A stretch of 64,000 bases of DNA from DASVHS01 sp035468985 (GTDB lineage Bacteria; Acidobacteriota; Thermoanaerobaculia; Gp7-AA8): assembly GCA_035468985.1 (NCBI GenBank), contig DATISF010000042.1, positions 48,684-112,683 of the forward strand, in the 5' to 3' direction. Numbering within the stretch: the stretch's first letter is position 1; every line of letters starts with the position of its first letter. The notes under the pieces are model-generated. The model saw only the letters and a program-made list of their open reading frames with translations. It was not told where the DNA came from and did no database searches. The translations under genes and the position numbers were made by a program. Below are positions 1 to 9,703 of the stretch, in pieces.

Positions 1-198
1 GGCGGGGAAGATCGCCTGGACCGGGCAAGCCGGCTCGCAAGCCCCACAATCGATACATACTTCCGGGTCGATGTAGAGCATCGTCTCCTTCTCGAAGTTC
101 GGCTCATCCTTCCGGGGATGGATGCAGTCGACCGGGCAAACATCGACGCAGGCGGTGTCCTTCGTATTGATGCAGGGCTCAGCAATCACGTAGGTCAT
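1..198 (-). CDS. 7Fe-type ferredoxin, 3' end cut by window edge
   Basis: The 66 visible codons encode the N-terminal part of a small bacterial ferredoxin that carries low-potential electrons in the cytoplasm. The first cluster region has Cys9, Cys17 and Cys21 followed by Pro. A second region near residues 48-58 has the CxxCxxCxxxCP pattern of a [4Fe-4S] site. The wider spacing in the first region is that of the [3Fe-4S][4Fe-4S] proteins related to Thermus and Azotobacter ferredoxin I. The ATG is preceded by a GGAAAG stretch. The gene runs off the left edge, so its C-terminus and downstream neighbours are not visible. The 98 bp to the next gene hold no other ORF I can support. Confidence 0.9.
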   Translation of the reverse strand, partial: MTYVIAEPCINTKDTACVDVCPVDCIHPRKDEPNFEKETMLYIDPEVCIDCGACEPACPVQAIFPA

Positions 199-296
199 GT
201 CTCAGGGCTTTCCTTTCGGAACGAAAGATCGCGACCAATTGTATCGAAGGATCGTGCCGCAGGGCGTGACGGCGACACAAGACCTCGTGACTTTGG

Positions 297-2369
297 TCAC
301 TCGTTCCAACGCCTGATCGATTCGATCTGGTAATCGTTGCCCATGAACGAGACGATGTCGCCCGCGGCGCGTCCGATGAGCGCCTTGGCCACCTCGGACT
401 GGTTGGAGTAGACGCCGCGCTCCGGTGCTGACTCCCACGGCCCGAGAATCGTGACTTCGCGGCGGACATCGCCGTTGGTCAGAACGATCTTCGTTCCCAC
501 GCGAACGGCATTCGTGTCGACGCGCGCGGGATCGAGAACGTGAACGTGCGCGAGCTCGCCCTGCAGTTTTCCGACGCGCGCGGACAGATAGGCGGCACGC
601 TGGCGCGCCGACTTGTATTCGAAGTTCTCGCTCAGGTCTCCGAACTCGCGCGCGGTCTGGATGGCCTTGTTGTTCGTCGGGATTTCCACTTTCAGAAGGT
701 GATCGAGCTCGGCGCGTTTCTGCGTGAGCATCTCGCCGGTCGCGTAGATCGGCTCGGCCTGCGGCTCGCGGAGTGTGGGGTGCTTCATGAGCGCGGCGTG
801 CTTGACGATCTCGCGGCGGTACTCCTCGACCGTGCCGTAGCGCTCCATGGCGTCGACGAACTTGCGCGCCTGCTCTTCGTTGTCCTGGCTCATGATCACG
901 CGGATCACGACTCCGCCCTTGTCGAAGAGATCCTTGAGCCTCGCGCGCACCGCCGCGAACTCGTCCGAATTCAGGGCGTCGAGAATCAGGAACAGCAGCG
1001 AGTAATTGGCGCGGTCGCCGAGCGTCTCTTCGTCGCTGAGCCGTTTCACATACCAGTAGAACGCGCGCGGATGCCGTCGCGGGTAGCGCAGCGTTTCGTC
1101 GATCAGCCGATCGCGGATCTCGGCCTGCCCTGCCTCCTCGAGCGCACTCATGATCAACGTGAGCATGCGCGGCTCATCGTCGAGGAAGAACATCTCGCCG
1201 TAGACCTTGGTCCAGTCGGGATGCGTCTGCCGGACGACGGTCAGCGCTTTTTCCCGGAGGGGTTTGTCGCCGATCGCGGCGATCGTGCGCGATGCCATGG
1301 GCCCCGTGAGCAGCGAGACCGGCTCCACGGGCGGTGTGTACGCGCCCGGCAATGTCTCGAGCGTCGTCAGGATCTGCCACGCCATCGCCGCTTCCGTACG
1401 CGCCAGTCGCGCGGCGTCGGCGGCGAGCGCCGTCGAGAAGAAATCCGCGAGCTCCTTGCTGCGGGAGCTGTGTTTTTTCGCGAGCTCGAGTTTCGTTTTC
1501 GGTTCGGCCTTCTCGAAGTCGCGGCGGATCGACGCTTCCGCACCGGCCGCGGATGCGGTCCACGAATAGGCGGCCTTGGCGCCCGTGCCGCTGACGACGA
1601 TCTGGGGGTTCTTGCGCGCCGAGGTCCACCAGGAGCCCCACTTCTCTTCGGGGACGATTCCGATCACCGCGTCGCGCACTTCGGGCATCGTCATCGGACG
1701 GCCGAAGCTCTGCAGGATCCTGGCGAACATGTCCGCCGGTTTCTTGACCGCTTCGGCGCGCAGTTCATCGGCACGCGTGAACTTTTCGCGGAGAACGTGG
1801 CCTTCCTGCAGCGGCGTCAGGAACTTGCCGGCGGCGCCGAGGGGGACGGAGACGCGCTTTTCTTTTTCGAAGTCGAGGCGGCAGATCCCGAGCTCGGGAT
1901 TCAGCTCGGTGACGCATCCGGCGCCGCGGCCGGGCATGAAGAAGCACTCCCCTTCGTCGTACGTCATCCAGGTCTCGATCTTCTCGGCGCGCTCGACGGG
2001 ATTGCTCTGCGGATCGTTGAACCTCGCGACGCCAAACGCGCGCGCGAAGGACTTGTGGCGGCCGAGCGCCTTCTTCAGCGACTCTTCGATCTGCGGGCGA
2101 AGGGTGACCGGATGCTTCGATAACCGGCCGATCTCTTTGAGCACCTGCAGGCGCTGCGGCCACAGCTGCTTGTCCTTCAACGCATCGCCGAGAAGCCCGA
2201 GCAGCGTGTCGGATTGCGTGCGCTGCTCGGCCTTTCGAAGGGCCTTCGCCACGACGAGAAAGGGCTCGACGTCGGACAGATCGCCGTCGAGCTGCGTCAT
2301 CCAGAGCGATTCGACGTCGTCGAATTGTTTTTGATTGATGAGCTGCTGGGCGTTTTCCCGAAACGGCAT
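297..2369 (-). CDS. GreA/GreB-type transcription cleavage factor with long N-terminal extension
   Basis: The last ~144 residues (from about 547) are a full Gre factor: an N-terminal coiled coil followed by the C-terminal FKBP-like domain. The tip motif GDLSEN lies at 577-582, so D578 and E581 match the acidic residues with which GreA places the second Mg ion to rescue backtracked RNA polymerase. E. coli GreA is ~158 residues; this protein is 690. The first ~540 residues are mostly predicted helix, with a small beta-rich stretch near 150-200. Long GreA proteins of this general plan are known from Chlamydiae, as I recall. It follows the 52-residue ORF by 17 bp, so the two are probably cotranscribed. 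The Gre assignment is firm; the role of the extension is unknown. Confidence 0.88.
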   Translation of the reverse strand: MPFRENAQQLINQKQFDDVESLWMTQLDGDLSDVEPFLVVAKALRKAEQRTQSDTLLGLLGDALKDKQLWPQRLQVLKEIGRLSKHPVTLRPQIEESLKKALGRHKSFARAFGVARFNDPQSNPVERAEKIETWMTYDEGECFFMPGRGAGCVTELNPELGICRLDFEKEKRVSVPLGAAGKFLTPLQEGHVLREKFTRADELRAEAVKKPADMFARILQSFGRPMTMPEVRDAVIGIVPEEKWGSWWTSARKNPQIVVSGTGAKAAYSWTASAAGAEASIRRDFEKAEPKTKLELAKKHSSRSKELADFFSTALAADAARLARTEAAMAWQILTTLETLPGAYTPPVEPVSLLTGPMASRTIAAIGDKPLREKALTVVRQTHPDWTKVYGEMFFLDDEPRMLTLIMSALEEAGQAEIRDRLIDETLRYPRRHPRAFYWYVKRLSDEETLGDRANYSLLFLILDALNSDEFAAVRARLKDLFDKGGVVIRVIMSQDNEEQARKFVDAMERYGTVEEYRREIVKHAALMKHPTLREPQAEPIYATGEMLTQKRAELDHLLKVEIPTNNKAIQTAREFGDLSENFEYKSARQRAAYLSARVGKLQGELAHVHVLDPARVDTNAVRVGTKIVLTNGDVRREVTILGPWESAPERGVYSNQSEVAKALIGRAAGDIVSFMGNDYQIESIRRWNE

Positions 2370-2386
2370 GGAGCGGGGATTTTACG

Positions 2387-2545
2387 TCAGCGGCGCAGTC
2401 TCACCAGCGCCTTGAACACATCGAACGGCAGCTGCTCGGCATGAACGATCCGGCGAAGGTGGTGAAGCGAGGTGCGGCGCTCCTTCACGTCTTCGACGCT
2501 GATGTTGTGCCGGCGAAGCAGTTCCTGGGCAGTGTGATCGGACAT
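2387..2545 (-). CDS. small helical protein of unknown function (52 aa)
   Basis: This short ORF has an ATG preceded by AAGGAG six bases upstream, one of the better ribosome-binding sites in the region. It ends 17 bp before the long GreA-type gene on the same strand. The product is charged and probably all helical, starting MSDHTAQELLRRHNIS and ending in an Arg-rich segment. Its codons have high third-position GC like its neighbours. I do not recognise a family; the N-terminal half loosely resembles a small helix-turn-helix. Translation looks likely, function unknown. Confidence 0.6.
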   Translation of the reverse strand: MSDHTAQELLRRHNISVEDVKERRTSLHHLRRIVHAEQLPFDVFKALVRLRR

Positions 2546-2597
2546 CGTCTTCTCCTTCCGTGACTTGGAGGCGACTCAAACGGATGGAGCTCCGAGG

Positions 2598-4040
2598 CTA
2601 TTCCGCGCGCAGGCGCCGGAGGATCTTCTCGTGCACGCCGCCGAACGCGCCCGACGACATGACCACCACCACGTCGTCCCGGCCGGCCTCTCGTGCCACA
2701 CGGTCCGCAATGGCGTCGAAATCGTCGATCTGCTCGGCAGGGATCTTGTCGGCATTCAGCCGGTCCACGATGGTCGGAACGGACATCATGTGATCGAGAC
2801 CGTAGCGCTCGACGTAGCGCTGCTTGTGAAAAACCGGTCCGATCACCACGCGGTCCGCCTCGTGAAACGCATCGATGTAGCCGGCCTCGAACTCCTTGCG
2901 GCAGGACGAGATCGACCGCGGCTCGAAGAGTGCCCAGAGCCGCCGGCCCGGATAGCGCTTGTGGGCCCCGTTGAGCGTCGTGGCGATGGCCGTGGGGTGA
3001 TGCGCAAAATCGTCGATGACGGTCACGCCGCGCTCGACGCCGCGTACTTCCATCCTGCGCTTGATGCCGCGGAACGTCTCCAGCCCTTTCTGGATCTCCT
3101 CCGCGCCGAGACCCCGCAATCGCGCGACGGCGAGGGCGGCGAGCGCGTTGAGCACGTTGTGACGGCCGGAGAGCGTCGTCCGAAAGCGAAACCACTCTTT
3201 GCCCTGCCACCAGGCCGTGAACGACGTGGTCTCGGGCGCGAACTCGACGTCGGTCGCGTAGATGTCGTGCTTCTTCTCCGAGCCGAACGTGATCCATCGC
3301 GCCTTCGCCGAGCTGCGCAGCGGGCGGACGTTGTCGTCGTCTCCGTTCGCAACGATCACATCGTCGGGCGCGACCTGCTCGACCGCGCCACGAAACGCGC
3401 GGACGATGGCGTCGAGATCGGCATAGATGTCGGCGTGATCGAACTCGATGTTGTTCAGGACCAGCGTATTCGCGTGGTAGTGCAGGAACTTCGGGCCCTT
3501 GTCGAAGAAGGCGGTGTTGTACTCGTCCCCTTCGATCACGAAATCGGCGCCGCCCCCGAGCTTGAAATTGTGGTTGAAATTGAGCGGGATCCCGCCGACG
3601 ACCATGCTCGGATCGCGTCCGGCGGCCTCGAGGATCCAGGCCATCAGCGAGGTCGTGGTGGTCTTGCCGTGTGTGCCGGTGATGACGATGGAGTGCTTCC
3701 CATTGATGAACAGCTCGTAGATCGCCTCGGGCATCGAGGTGTACGGCAGATCCATCTCCACCGTGGCCGCCGCCTCGGCCTGCGTGCGGGCGGCGGCGTT
3801 GCCGATGACGACAAGGTCCGGACGTAACGTTTCCAGATGCTCCTTCGTATAGCCTTCGAGGACCGGGATCCGGAGGCTCTCCAGGTACGTCGACATCGGC
3901 GGGTAGATGTGCTCGTCGGACCCGGAGACCTCGTAACCGCGCTGCTGGAGCATTCCGGCCAGCGAGGCCATCGCCGTCCCGGCAATTCCGATGAGGTAGA
4001 CGCGCCTGACGCCCGCGGGCAACTGTTTGAGATGAGCCAT
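2598..4040 (-). CDS. mpl: UDP-MurNAc:L-Ala-gamma-D-Glu-meso-DAP ligase
   Basis: This cytoplasmic Mur-ligase-family enzyme reattaches recycled murein tripeptide to UDP-MurNAc using ATP. The N-terminal nucleotide-binding domain begins YLIGIAGTAMASLAG. The ATP-binding loop GTHGKTTTT lies at about 122-130, followed by a central domain with the EGDEY motif and a C-terminal domain with DDFAHHPTA. The 480-residue length compares with ~457 in E. coli Mpl. Order and motifs fit Mpl rather than MurC. An upstream in-frame extension exists, but the ATG at 4040 has a GAGGT site and starts directly at the first conserved strand, so I chose it. The gene implies meso-diaminopimelate peptidoglycan. Confidence 0.9.
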   Translation of the reverse strand: MAHLKQLPAGVRRVYLIGIAGTAMASLAGMLQQRGYEVSGSDEHIYPPMSTYLESLRIPVLEGYTKEHLETLRPDLVVIGNAAARTQAEAAATVEMDLPYTSMPEAIYELFINGKHSIVITGTHGKTTTTSLMAWILEAAGRDPSMVVGGIPLNFNHNFKLGGGADFVIEGDEYNTAFFDKGPKFLHYHANTLVLNNIEFDHADIYADLDAIVRAFRGAVEQVAPDDVIVANGDDDNVRPLRSSAKARWITFGSEKKHDIYATDVEFAPETTSFTAWWQGKEWFRFRTTLSGRHNVLNALAALAVARLRGLGAEEIQKGLETFRGIKRRMEVRGVERGVTVIDDFAHHPTAIATTLNGAHKRYPGRRLWALFEPRSISSCRKEFEAGYIDAFHEADRVVIGPVFHKQRYVERYGLDHMMSVPTIVDRLNADKIPAEQIDDFDAIADRVAREAGRDDVVVVMSSGAFGGVHEKILRRLRAE

Positions 4041-4197
4041 CGAACGACCTCGAGCAAGAAACGTGCTTTTGGCGATCGAAATCATAGAATCAATGGCTAC
4101 TTCGGCGTATGGAATGGCCTTTCGGACGGGGCTGTTCGGAACGCTGGCCTGTATCAACAAACAACCACTGAACTACAACCAGGGAGGTTTCCGCGCA

Positions 4198-5298
4198 ATG
4201 TCGAAGCGAATCGTTGTCACCGCGCTAGCGCTGCTCGTTTGCCTGTTTGCCACCTTCGCGCAGGCGGCAGAGACGAAGGCGAAGGCGCAAAAGAACGAGG
4301 CCGCGGCCCAGAAGGCGCCGCGTCTCACCATCGTCGATCCGATCAAGGATTTCGGAACGGTTCCCAAGGGCGACAAGCTGGACTGGTCGTTCCAGGTGAA
4401 GAACACCGGCGACGCCGATCTTCAGATCCTGGCCGCCCGCCCGTCGTGCGGCTGCACGGTCGCCGATTTCGACAAGGTCATCAAGCCGGGTGAAACGGGC
4501 AAAGTCACGGCGCACGTCGACACGACGAATTTCGCCGGCCCGATCGCCAAGGCGGTCACACTCGACACCAACGATCCCTCCACGCCGTCGGCGCAGCTGA
4601 CGATCCACGCGATCGTCAAGCCGTACGTCGAGGCGCATCCGGCCGGCTTCGTGCGCTTCAACATGCTGCAGGGCGACACGGACGTTCAGACCATCACGCT
4701 CTACTCCGAGGAGACCGAACCGTTCGAAATCGTGAAGATCGACTCTCCCGAGCCGTGGATCAAGGTCGACTACAAGAAGATCGATGATCCGGCGGGGATC
4801 GTCCCCAGCGTCGGCCGTCCCGGCCAGGCGCAGTACCGCGTCAACATCACCGCCGGCGGCCCGGACGCAAAGGTCGGCCCGCTCGCCGAGAAGATCCACG
4901 TCGTTACGAACTCCAAGCACACGCCCGATTACTGGCTGAGCGTGGCGGGCGTCATCCGCCCGGCGTTCCGCGTCGAGCCGACCGGTGTGAACTTCGGTGA
5001 GGTCGCTCCGACCGACAACGCAGCGACGCGCTCGGTCGTCCTCCGCTCGAACAACCTCAAGGCCCCGGAGAGCTTCGTCGTCAGTAAGGCGGAGTCGAAT
5101 GTTCCGGGAGTGACCGCGGCCGTCAAGCAGACCGCGAACAAGGGCGAGTACGAAGTGACGCTGCAGGTCGACAAGAACGCAAAGGCGGGCGACGTCGACG
5201 GCAACGTGAAGATCTACACCAACGACAAGGTCACTCCCGTCGTGACCGTGCCGGTGAAGGGAACGATCAAGACAGCGACCCCATCAGCCTCGAAATAA
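4198..5298 (+). CDS. secreted DUF1573 protein
   Basis: The 366-residue product starts with a signal peptide (MSKRIVVTALALLVCLFATF, cleaved near AQA-AE) and is predicted to be periplasmic. A DUF1573 (ASPM/SPD-2/Hydin-like immunoglobulin fold) module follows, with the characteristic PSCGCT motif and the GPIAKAVTLDTNDP strand pair. Two further beta-sandwich repeats follow, the last with VNFGEVAPTDN. DUF1573 proteins have no settled function. The start was chosen because GGAGG lies nine bases upstream; the in-frame codons before it lack a signal sequence. The 157-bp upstream gap is shared with the divergent mpl gene and must carry both promoters. Confidence 0.88.
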   Translation: MSKRIVVTALALLVCLFATFAQAAETKAKAQKNEAAAQKAPRLTIVDPIKDFGTVPKGDKLDWSFQVKNTGDADLQILAARPSCGCTVADFDKVIKPGETGKVTAHVDTTNFAGPIAKAVTLDTNDPSTPSAQLTIHAIVKPYVEAHPAGFVRFNMLQGDTDVQTITLYSEETEPFEIVKIDSPEPWIKVDYKKIDDPAGIVPSVGRPGQAQYRVNITAGGPDAKVGPLAEKIHVVTNSKHTPDYWLSVAGVIRPAFRVEPTGVNFGEVAPTDNAATRSVVLRSNNLKAPESFVVSKAESNVPGVTAAVKQTANKGEYEVTLQVDKNAKAGDVDGNVKIYTNDKVTPVVTVPVKGTIKTATPSASK

Positions 5299-5300
5299 TC

Positions 5301-5362
5301 TGGTGTGGTGCCGGCCTCCGGGCGGCCTTCACGGGCCGCCGCGGACGCCGGCACTTACACCA
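5301..5362. terminator. large hairpin between convergent genes
   Basis: A nested inverted repeat sits between the convergent DUF1573 and methyltransferase genes. The outer arms are TGGTGT..GTGCCGGC and GCCGGCAC..ACACCA; the inner arms are GGGCGGCC and GGGCCGCC around TTCAC. There is no U-tract, so it is a candidate bidirectional terminator or transcript-end stabiliser rather than a classical intrinsic terminator. The methyltransferase stop codon lies inside the right arm. Confidence 0.5.
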
Positions 5363-5992
5363 CGACTGAGATTCCCGTCCCATCCCCCAGCGGCAGGATC
5401 GAAGTGACCAGCCGGGGGTCCTCCGCGAGCCGCCGGTTGAACGCTCGCAGCGCATCCGTCGCTTTGTCGCGCACCCCTTCGGCGACCTGCCCTTTCCAGA
5501 GCAGGTTGTCGCAGACGATGACCGCGCCTCGCTCGAGCTTGGGCATCATCACGTCGAGATAGTCGCCGTATTCGGTCTTCACGCAGTCGATGAACAGAAA
5601 ATCGAACGTCCCCGCGAGTGTGCGCAGGACTTCCAGCGCCGCGCCTTCGTGAAAGACGACGTGGCACGGCAGTGAGGCTTCCTTGACGAACTCGCGCGCG
5701 GTGAGCAGCGTGCGGCGATCGATCTCGATGGTCTCGATCGTCGCGTCCTGATCGAGGCTGCTGCCCATCACCACGACCGAGTATCCGATGTTTGTTCCGA
5801 TCTCGAGGATGCGGCGCGGACGCCTGGCGGTCACCAGCACGCGCAGGAATTGGGCGACTTCCGCGTCGGCGATGGGATGGTCGTTCTCGGCGGCGAACGT
5901 CTCCATCCGCTCCAGAAGCGCGCTGCGCTGAGGCGTGAGGCTCTCGAGATACTCGGCCTGCCGGCGATGGAGGAGAGCGTCGATGCGATCCT

Positions 5993-5996
<4 letters not shown>
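5355..5996 (-). CDS. class I SAM O-methyltransferase (caffeoyl-CoA OMT-like)
   Basis: This 213-residue protein has the fold of the CCoAOMT/family 3 methyltransferases: the SAM-binding strand LEIGTNIGYS near residue 70, the acidic motif IETIEIDRRT, a FDFLFIDCVKTEY segment with the metal-binding Asp region, and the DNLLWKGQV motif. Bacterial members methylate catechol-like or unknown small acceptors; the substrate cannot be read here. Its ATG overlaps the prfA stop codon (ATGA), so it is translationally coupled to release factor 1. RF1 genes often sit beside the prmC methyltransferase, but this is not PrmC because the NPPY motif is absent. Confidence 0.88.
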
Positions 5997-7066
<1,070 letters not shown>

Positions 7067-7072
7067 GGCTCA

Positions 7073-7140
7073 CCACGTCCTGCTGAGCGAAGCGAAGATC
7101 TCGACGAACGAGATCCTTCGCTTCGCTCAGGATGACGTGG
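7073..7140. repeat. family A palindrome, short form
   Basis: This inverted repeat of ~30-base arms has CACGTCCTGCTGAGCGAAGC on the left and the matching GCTTCGCTCAGGATGACGTG on the right, around GATCTCGACGAACGAGATC. It fills the space between prfA and the DUF1385 gene and belongs to the dispersed 'CATCCTGAG' family. No transposase is nearby. Confidence 0.85.
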
Positions 7141-7145
7141 GACCG

Positions 7146-8075
7146 CTAGGCGACCGCAGCCTGCTTGCCGTCTTCGACCGCGTCGTACATCAGCGCTTCG
7201 CGAAGCGCGATGATGGCGATCTCGAGCTGCTTGTCGTCGGGCTCTTTGGTGGTGATGCGCTGCAGCCAGAGGCCGGGCGCGATCAACGTGCGGCACAGGC
7301 GGCTGTCGAGGTGACGCGCCGAGAAGCGAATGACCTCGTACGCCAGGCCGGCGATGAGCGGGATGAGCACCACGCGCGCGCCGAATTTCACGACGAACGG
7401 CGCGGCCGACGGAATCAGCGAGAACACCAGGATGGAGATGACCATGACGAACATCAGGAAGCTCGTCCCGCAGCGCGGATGCAGCGTCGACTTCCCGCGG
7501 GCGTTCTCGACGGTCAGGTCCTGCTCCGCCTCGTAGGTGTACACCGTCTTGTGCTCGGCGCCGTGATACTGGAACACGCGCTTGATCTCGTCCATAAATG
7601 AGATAGAAAAAATATAGACGAAAAAGAATATCGCACGGATGACGCCGTCGATCAGGTTGTAGGTGAAGTTCGTCATCGACGGCATGAGGAACTTCCGGAT
7701 CAGGTTCGTGATCCCCAGCGGTGCGAGGATGAACAGTCCGACGGCAAGGACGAGCGCAAACACCATCGACCCGGCCACCGCCCAATTCGAGATCTCTTCC
7801 TTCCCTTCCTCGCCGTTCGAGGAAACGCTCGCCGAGTAGTTCAGCGCGCGGATCCCGAGAATCAACGACTGGATGAGGACGACCGAACCGCGCAGGACCG
7901 GGGTCTTGAGGAACTTGTACTTCGCCGTGATGGAGGCGAGCCTGTCCTTCTTGATCGCCACGCCGCCATCCGGCTGCCGCACCGCGACCGAGTAGCCGGA
8001 AAGGGAGCGCATCAGCACGCCTTCGATGACCGCCTGGCCACCGATGAGCATGTCCACATTGCGCTCGGTCGGCAT
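7146..8075 (-). CDS. DUF1385 (YqhQ-like) integral membrane protein
   Basis: This 309-residue membrane protein opens with the family signature IGGQAVIEGVLMRS and has four to five hydrophobic segments (about residues 80-110, 120-150, 200-220, 225-250). It contains the charged YHGAEHKTVY motif and the RCGTSFLMFVM stretch typical of DUF1385/YqhQ. The function is not established; the conserved His/Glu motifs suggest a metal site. The frame stays open for 108 more codons upstream, but those run through a palindromic repeat and read like its translation. I therefore placed the start at the ATG at 8075 just before the conserved segment. It lies in the usual position between prfA and rpmE. Confidence 0.85.
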   Translation of the reverse strand: MPTERNVDMLIGGQAVIEGVLMRSLSGYSVAVRQPDGGVAIKKDRLASITAKYKFLKTPVLRGSVVLIQSLILGIRALNYSASVSSNGEEGKEEISNWAVAGSMVFALVLAVGLFILAPLGITNLIRKFLMPSMTNFTYNLIDGVIRAIFFFVYIFSISFMDEIKRVFQYHGAEHKTVYTYEAEQDLTVENARGKSTLHPRCGTSFLMFVMVISILVFSLIPSAAPFVVKFGARVVLIPLIAGLAYEVIRFSARHLDSRLCRTLIAPGLWLQRITTKEPDDKQLEIAIIALREALMYDAVEDGKQAAVA

Positions 8076-8153
8076 GGCCGAGGTCAGCCCGTTCGTGAAT
8101 GCTCCGAACGAGCCGGCGATCAGCCGTGCCGCTCCGGCCCAGGCGCCACGGCA

Positions 8154-8222
8154 CGTCATGCTGAGCCGCGCAGACGGCGAAGCATCCCGGCGAACGAGAT
8201 CCTTCGCTTCGCTCAGGATGAG
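8154..8222. repeat. family A palindrome, short form
   Basis: The left arm CATGCTGAGCCGCG and the right arm CTTCGCTCAGGATGAGC flank GATCC-type core sequence. The element lies between the DUF1385 gene and rpmE and keeps the upstream frame open, giving a false N-terminal extension of the former. Confidence 0.8.
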
Positions 8223-8230
8223 CCTGCGGC

Positions 8231-8449
8231 TCACTTCTTCGTCGCTCCCGTCTTCTTCGCGTAGCGCTGCTGGAAGCGGTCGATGCGGCCGGCCGAGTCG
8301 ACCAGCTTCTGCTTGCCGGTGAAGAACGGATGGCAGGACGAGCAGATCTCGACCCGGAGCTCTTTCTTCGTCGAGCCGGTCTTCCACGACGCACCGCACG
8401 CGCAGTGCACGTCCACCTTCTGATACTGCGGATGAATCTCTGGTTTCAT
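8231..8449 (-). CDS. rpmE: 50S ribosomal protein L31 (zinc-binding form)
   Basis: The 72-residue protein begins MKPEIHPQYQKVDVHCACG and carries Cys16, Cys18, Cys36 and Cys39, the zinc ligands of the C+ type of L31. It binds the central protuberance and bridges the subunits. The C-terminus is Lys-rich (KKTGATKK). A C+ form predicts a zinc-responsive paralogue elsewhere, not visible here. The upstream 100 bp contain AT-rich sequence suited to a promoter. Confidence 0.97.
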   Translation of the reverse strand: MKPEIHPQYQKVDVHCACGASWKTGSTKKELRVEICSSCHPFFTGKQKLVDSAGRIDRFQQRYAKKTGATKK

Positions 8450-8557
8450 GAACTTACCTCGATTTGAGTGTATCCCTGGCGTTCAGAAAACGGGCAGTAT
8501 AGGCGAAAAATTCTGATGGCGTTCGCCGGTCACGGCCGGCGACTTCTTCGTCACGCG

Positions 8558-8705
8558 TTAGGGAAGCTCTGAACAAGTCGCTATTCACGTCATCCTGAGC
8601 CGCGAAGAGGGCGAAGGATCTCGAAATGGCAGGGGTTTTCGCATCCTGAGATCCTTCGTCGCGCTTCGCCGACTCAGGATGACGACTTGTGCAGAGGTTC
8701 CTTAG
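8558..8705. repeat. family A palindrome, full form with outer arms
   Basis: The full element has outer arms TTAGGGAAGCTCTGAACAAG on the left and CTTGTGCAGAGGTTCCTTAG on the right. The inner arms are CATCCTGAGCCGCGAAG and CGCTTCGCCGACTCAGGATG. The right terminus CTTAG supplies the pit stop codon (TAA on the minus strand at 8702-8704). Confidence 0.85.
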
Positions 8706-9697
8706 TGGCCGCCGAAGAGGCGCACGATCCAGTATGTGGCCGCGCCAAACATCGCCGACAGCGGAATGGTCAGCACCCAGGCCCAGACGATGCGTTGCGC
8801 GACGCCCCAGCGGACCGCGGAGAGCCGCCGGGTCGCGCCGACACCGACGATCGCGCCGGTGATGGTGTGGGTCGTGGACACCGGAATGCCGAGCGAGCTG
8901 GCGATGAACAGGGTGATGGCGCCCGCCGTCTCCGCCGCAAATCCGCCCACCGGCTGGAGTCGCGTGATCTTCGACCCCATGGTGTGGATGATCCGCCAGC
9001 CTCCGCTGAGCGTGCCGAGACCGATGGCGGTGTGCGCGGCGAGAACGACCCAGATCGGAATGCTGAACTGCTTCAGATATCCGGCCGTGTAGAGGACGCC
9101 GGCGATGATGCCCATCGTCTTCTGCGCGTCATTCGTGCCGTGGCCGAGGCTGTAAGCGGCCGCGGACATGAGCTGGGCCCGGCGAAAGAAGCGGTCGACG
9201 CGGCGCGGCGACCAGTGCTGAAAGATCCAGAAGATCGCCACGGCGATGATGAGCCCGAGGACCATCCCGATCAGCGGGGCCAGGATGATGTAGATAAGCG
9301 TCTTCGTCCAACCACCGGGGATGATCACGAGGAATCCCGCCTTCGCAATCGCTGCGCCGGCGTAGCCGCCGATCAGCGCGTGCGAGGAGCTGGTCGGCAG
9401 ACCGTAGTACCAGGTGATGATGTCCCAGATGATCGCGCCGACCAGTCCGCCGAAGATCACGGCAAACGTGACCTGGGAGATGTCGATCATGCCGTTGCCG
9501 ATCGTCTTGGCGACGGCGGTTCCAAACGTGAAGGCGGCGACGAAATTGAAGAACGCGGCCCAGATGACGGCCTGGCCCGGGGAGAGCACGCGCGTGGAGA
9601 CCACCGTGGCGATCGAGTTCGCGGCATCGTGGAAGCCGTTGAGGTAGTCAAACAGCAACGCGACGGCGATGAGGCCGATGACCGTAACGAGCAGCAT
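8702..9697 (-). CDS. pit: PiT-family low-affinity phosphate permease
   Basis: This 331-residue inner-membrane protein has about ten hydrophobic segments and the two inverted PiT signature repeats: GFHDAANSIA at 21-30 and LGHGTNDAQKTMG near 200. PiT carriers bring in metal-phosphate with H+ or Na+. The length is at the short end for bacterial PiT (E. coli PitA is 499), matching the compact forms paired with DUF47 partners. It lies seven bases behind the DUF47 gene. Its stop codon lies in the terminus of a palindromic repeat, so the last residues may have been altered by the insertion. Confidence 0.93.
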   Translation of the reverse strand: MLLVTVIGLIAVALLFDYLNGFHDAANSIATVVSTRVLSPGQAVIWAAFFNFVAAFTFGTAVAKTIGNGMIDISQVTFAVIFGGLVGAIIWDIITWYYGLPTSSSHALIGGYAGAAIAKAGFLVIIPGGWTKTLIYIILAPLIGMVLGLIIAVAIFWIFQHWSPRRVDRFFRRAQLMSAAAYSLGHGTNDAQKTMGIIAGVLYTAGYLKQFSIPIWVVLAAHTAIGLGTLSGGWRIIHTMGSKITRLQPVGGFAAETAGAITLFIASSLGIPVSTTHTITGAIVGVGATRRLSAVRWGVAQRIVWAWVLTIPLSAMFGAATYWIVRLFGGH

Positions 9698-9703
9698 CCG
9701 CGA

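Noticed and set aside
8076..8399. 108 extra N-terminal codons for the DUF1385 protein
   Set aside because: They read through a palindromic repeat and the antisense of rpmE; the conserved domain begins right after the chosen ATG.
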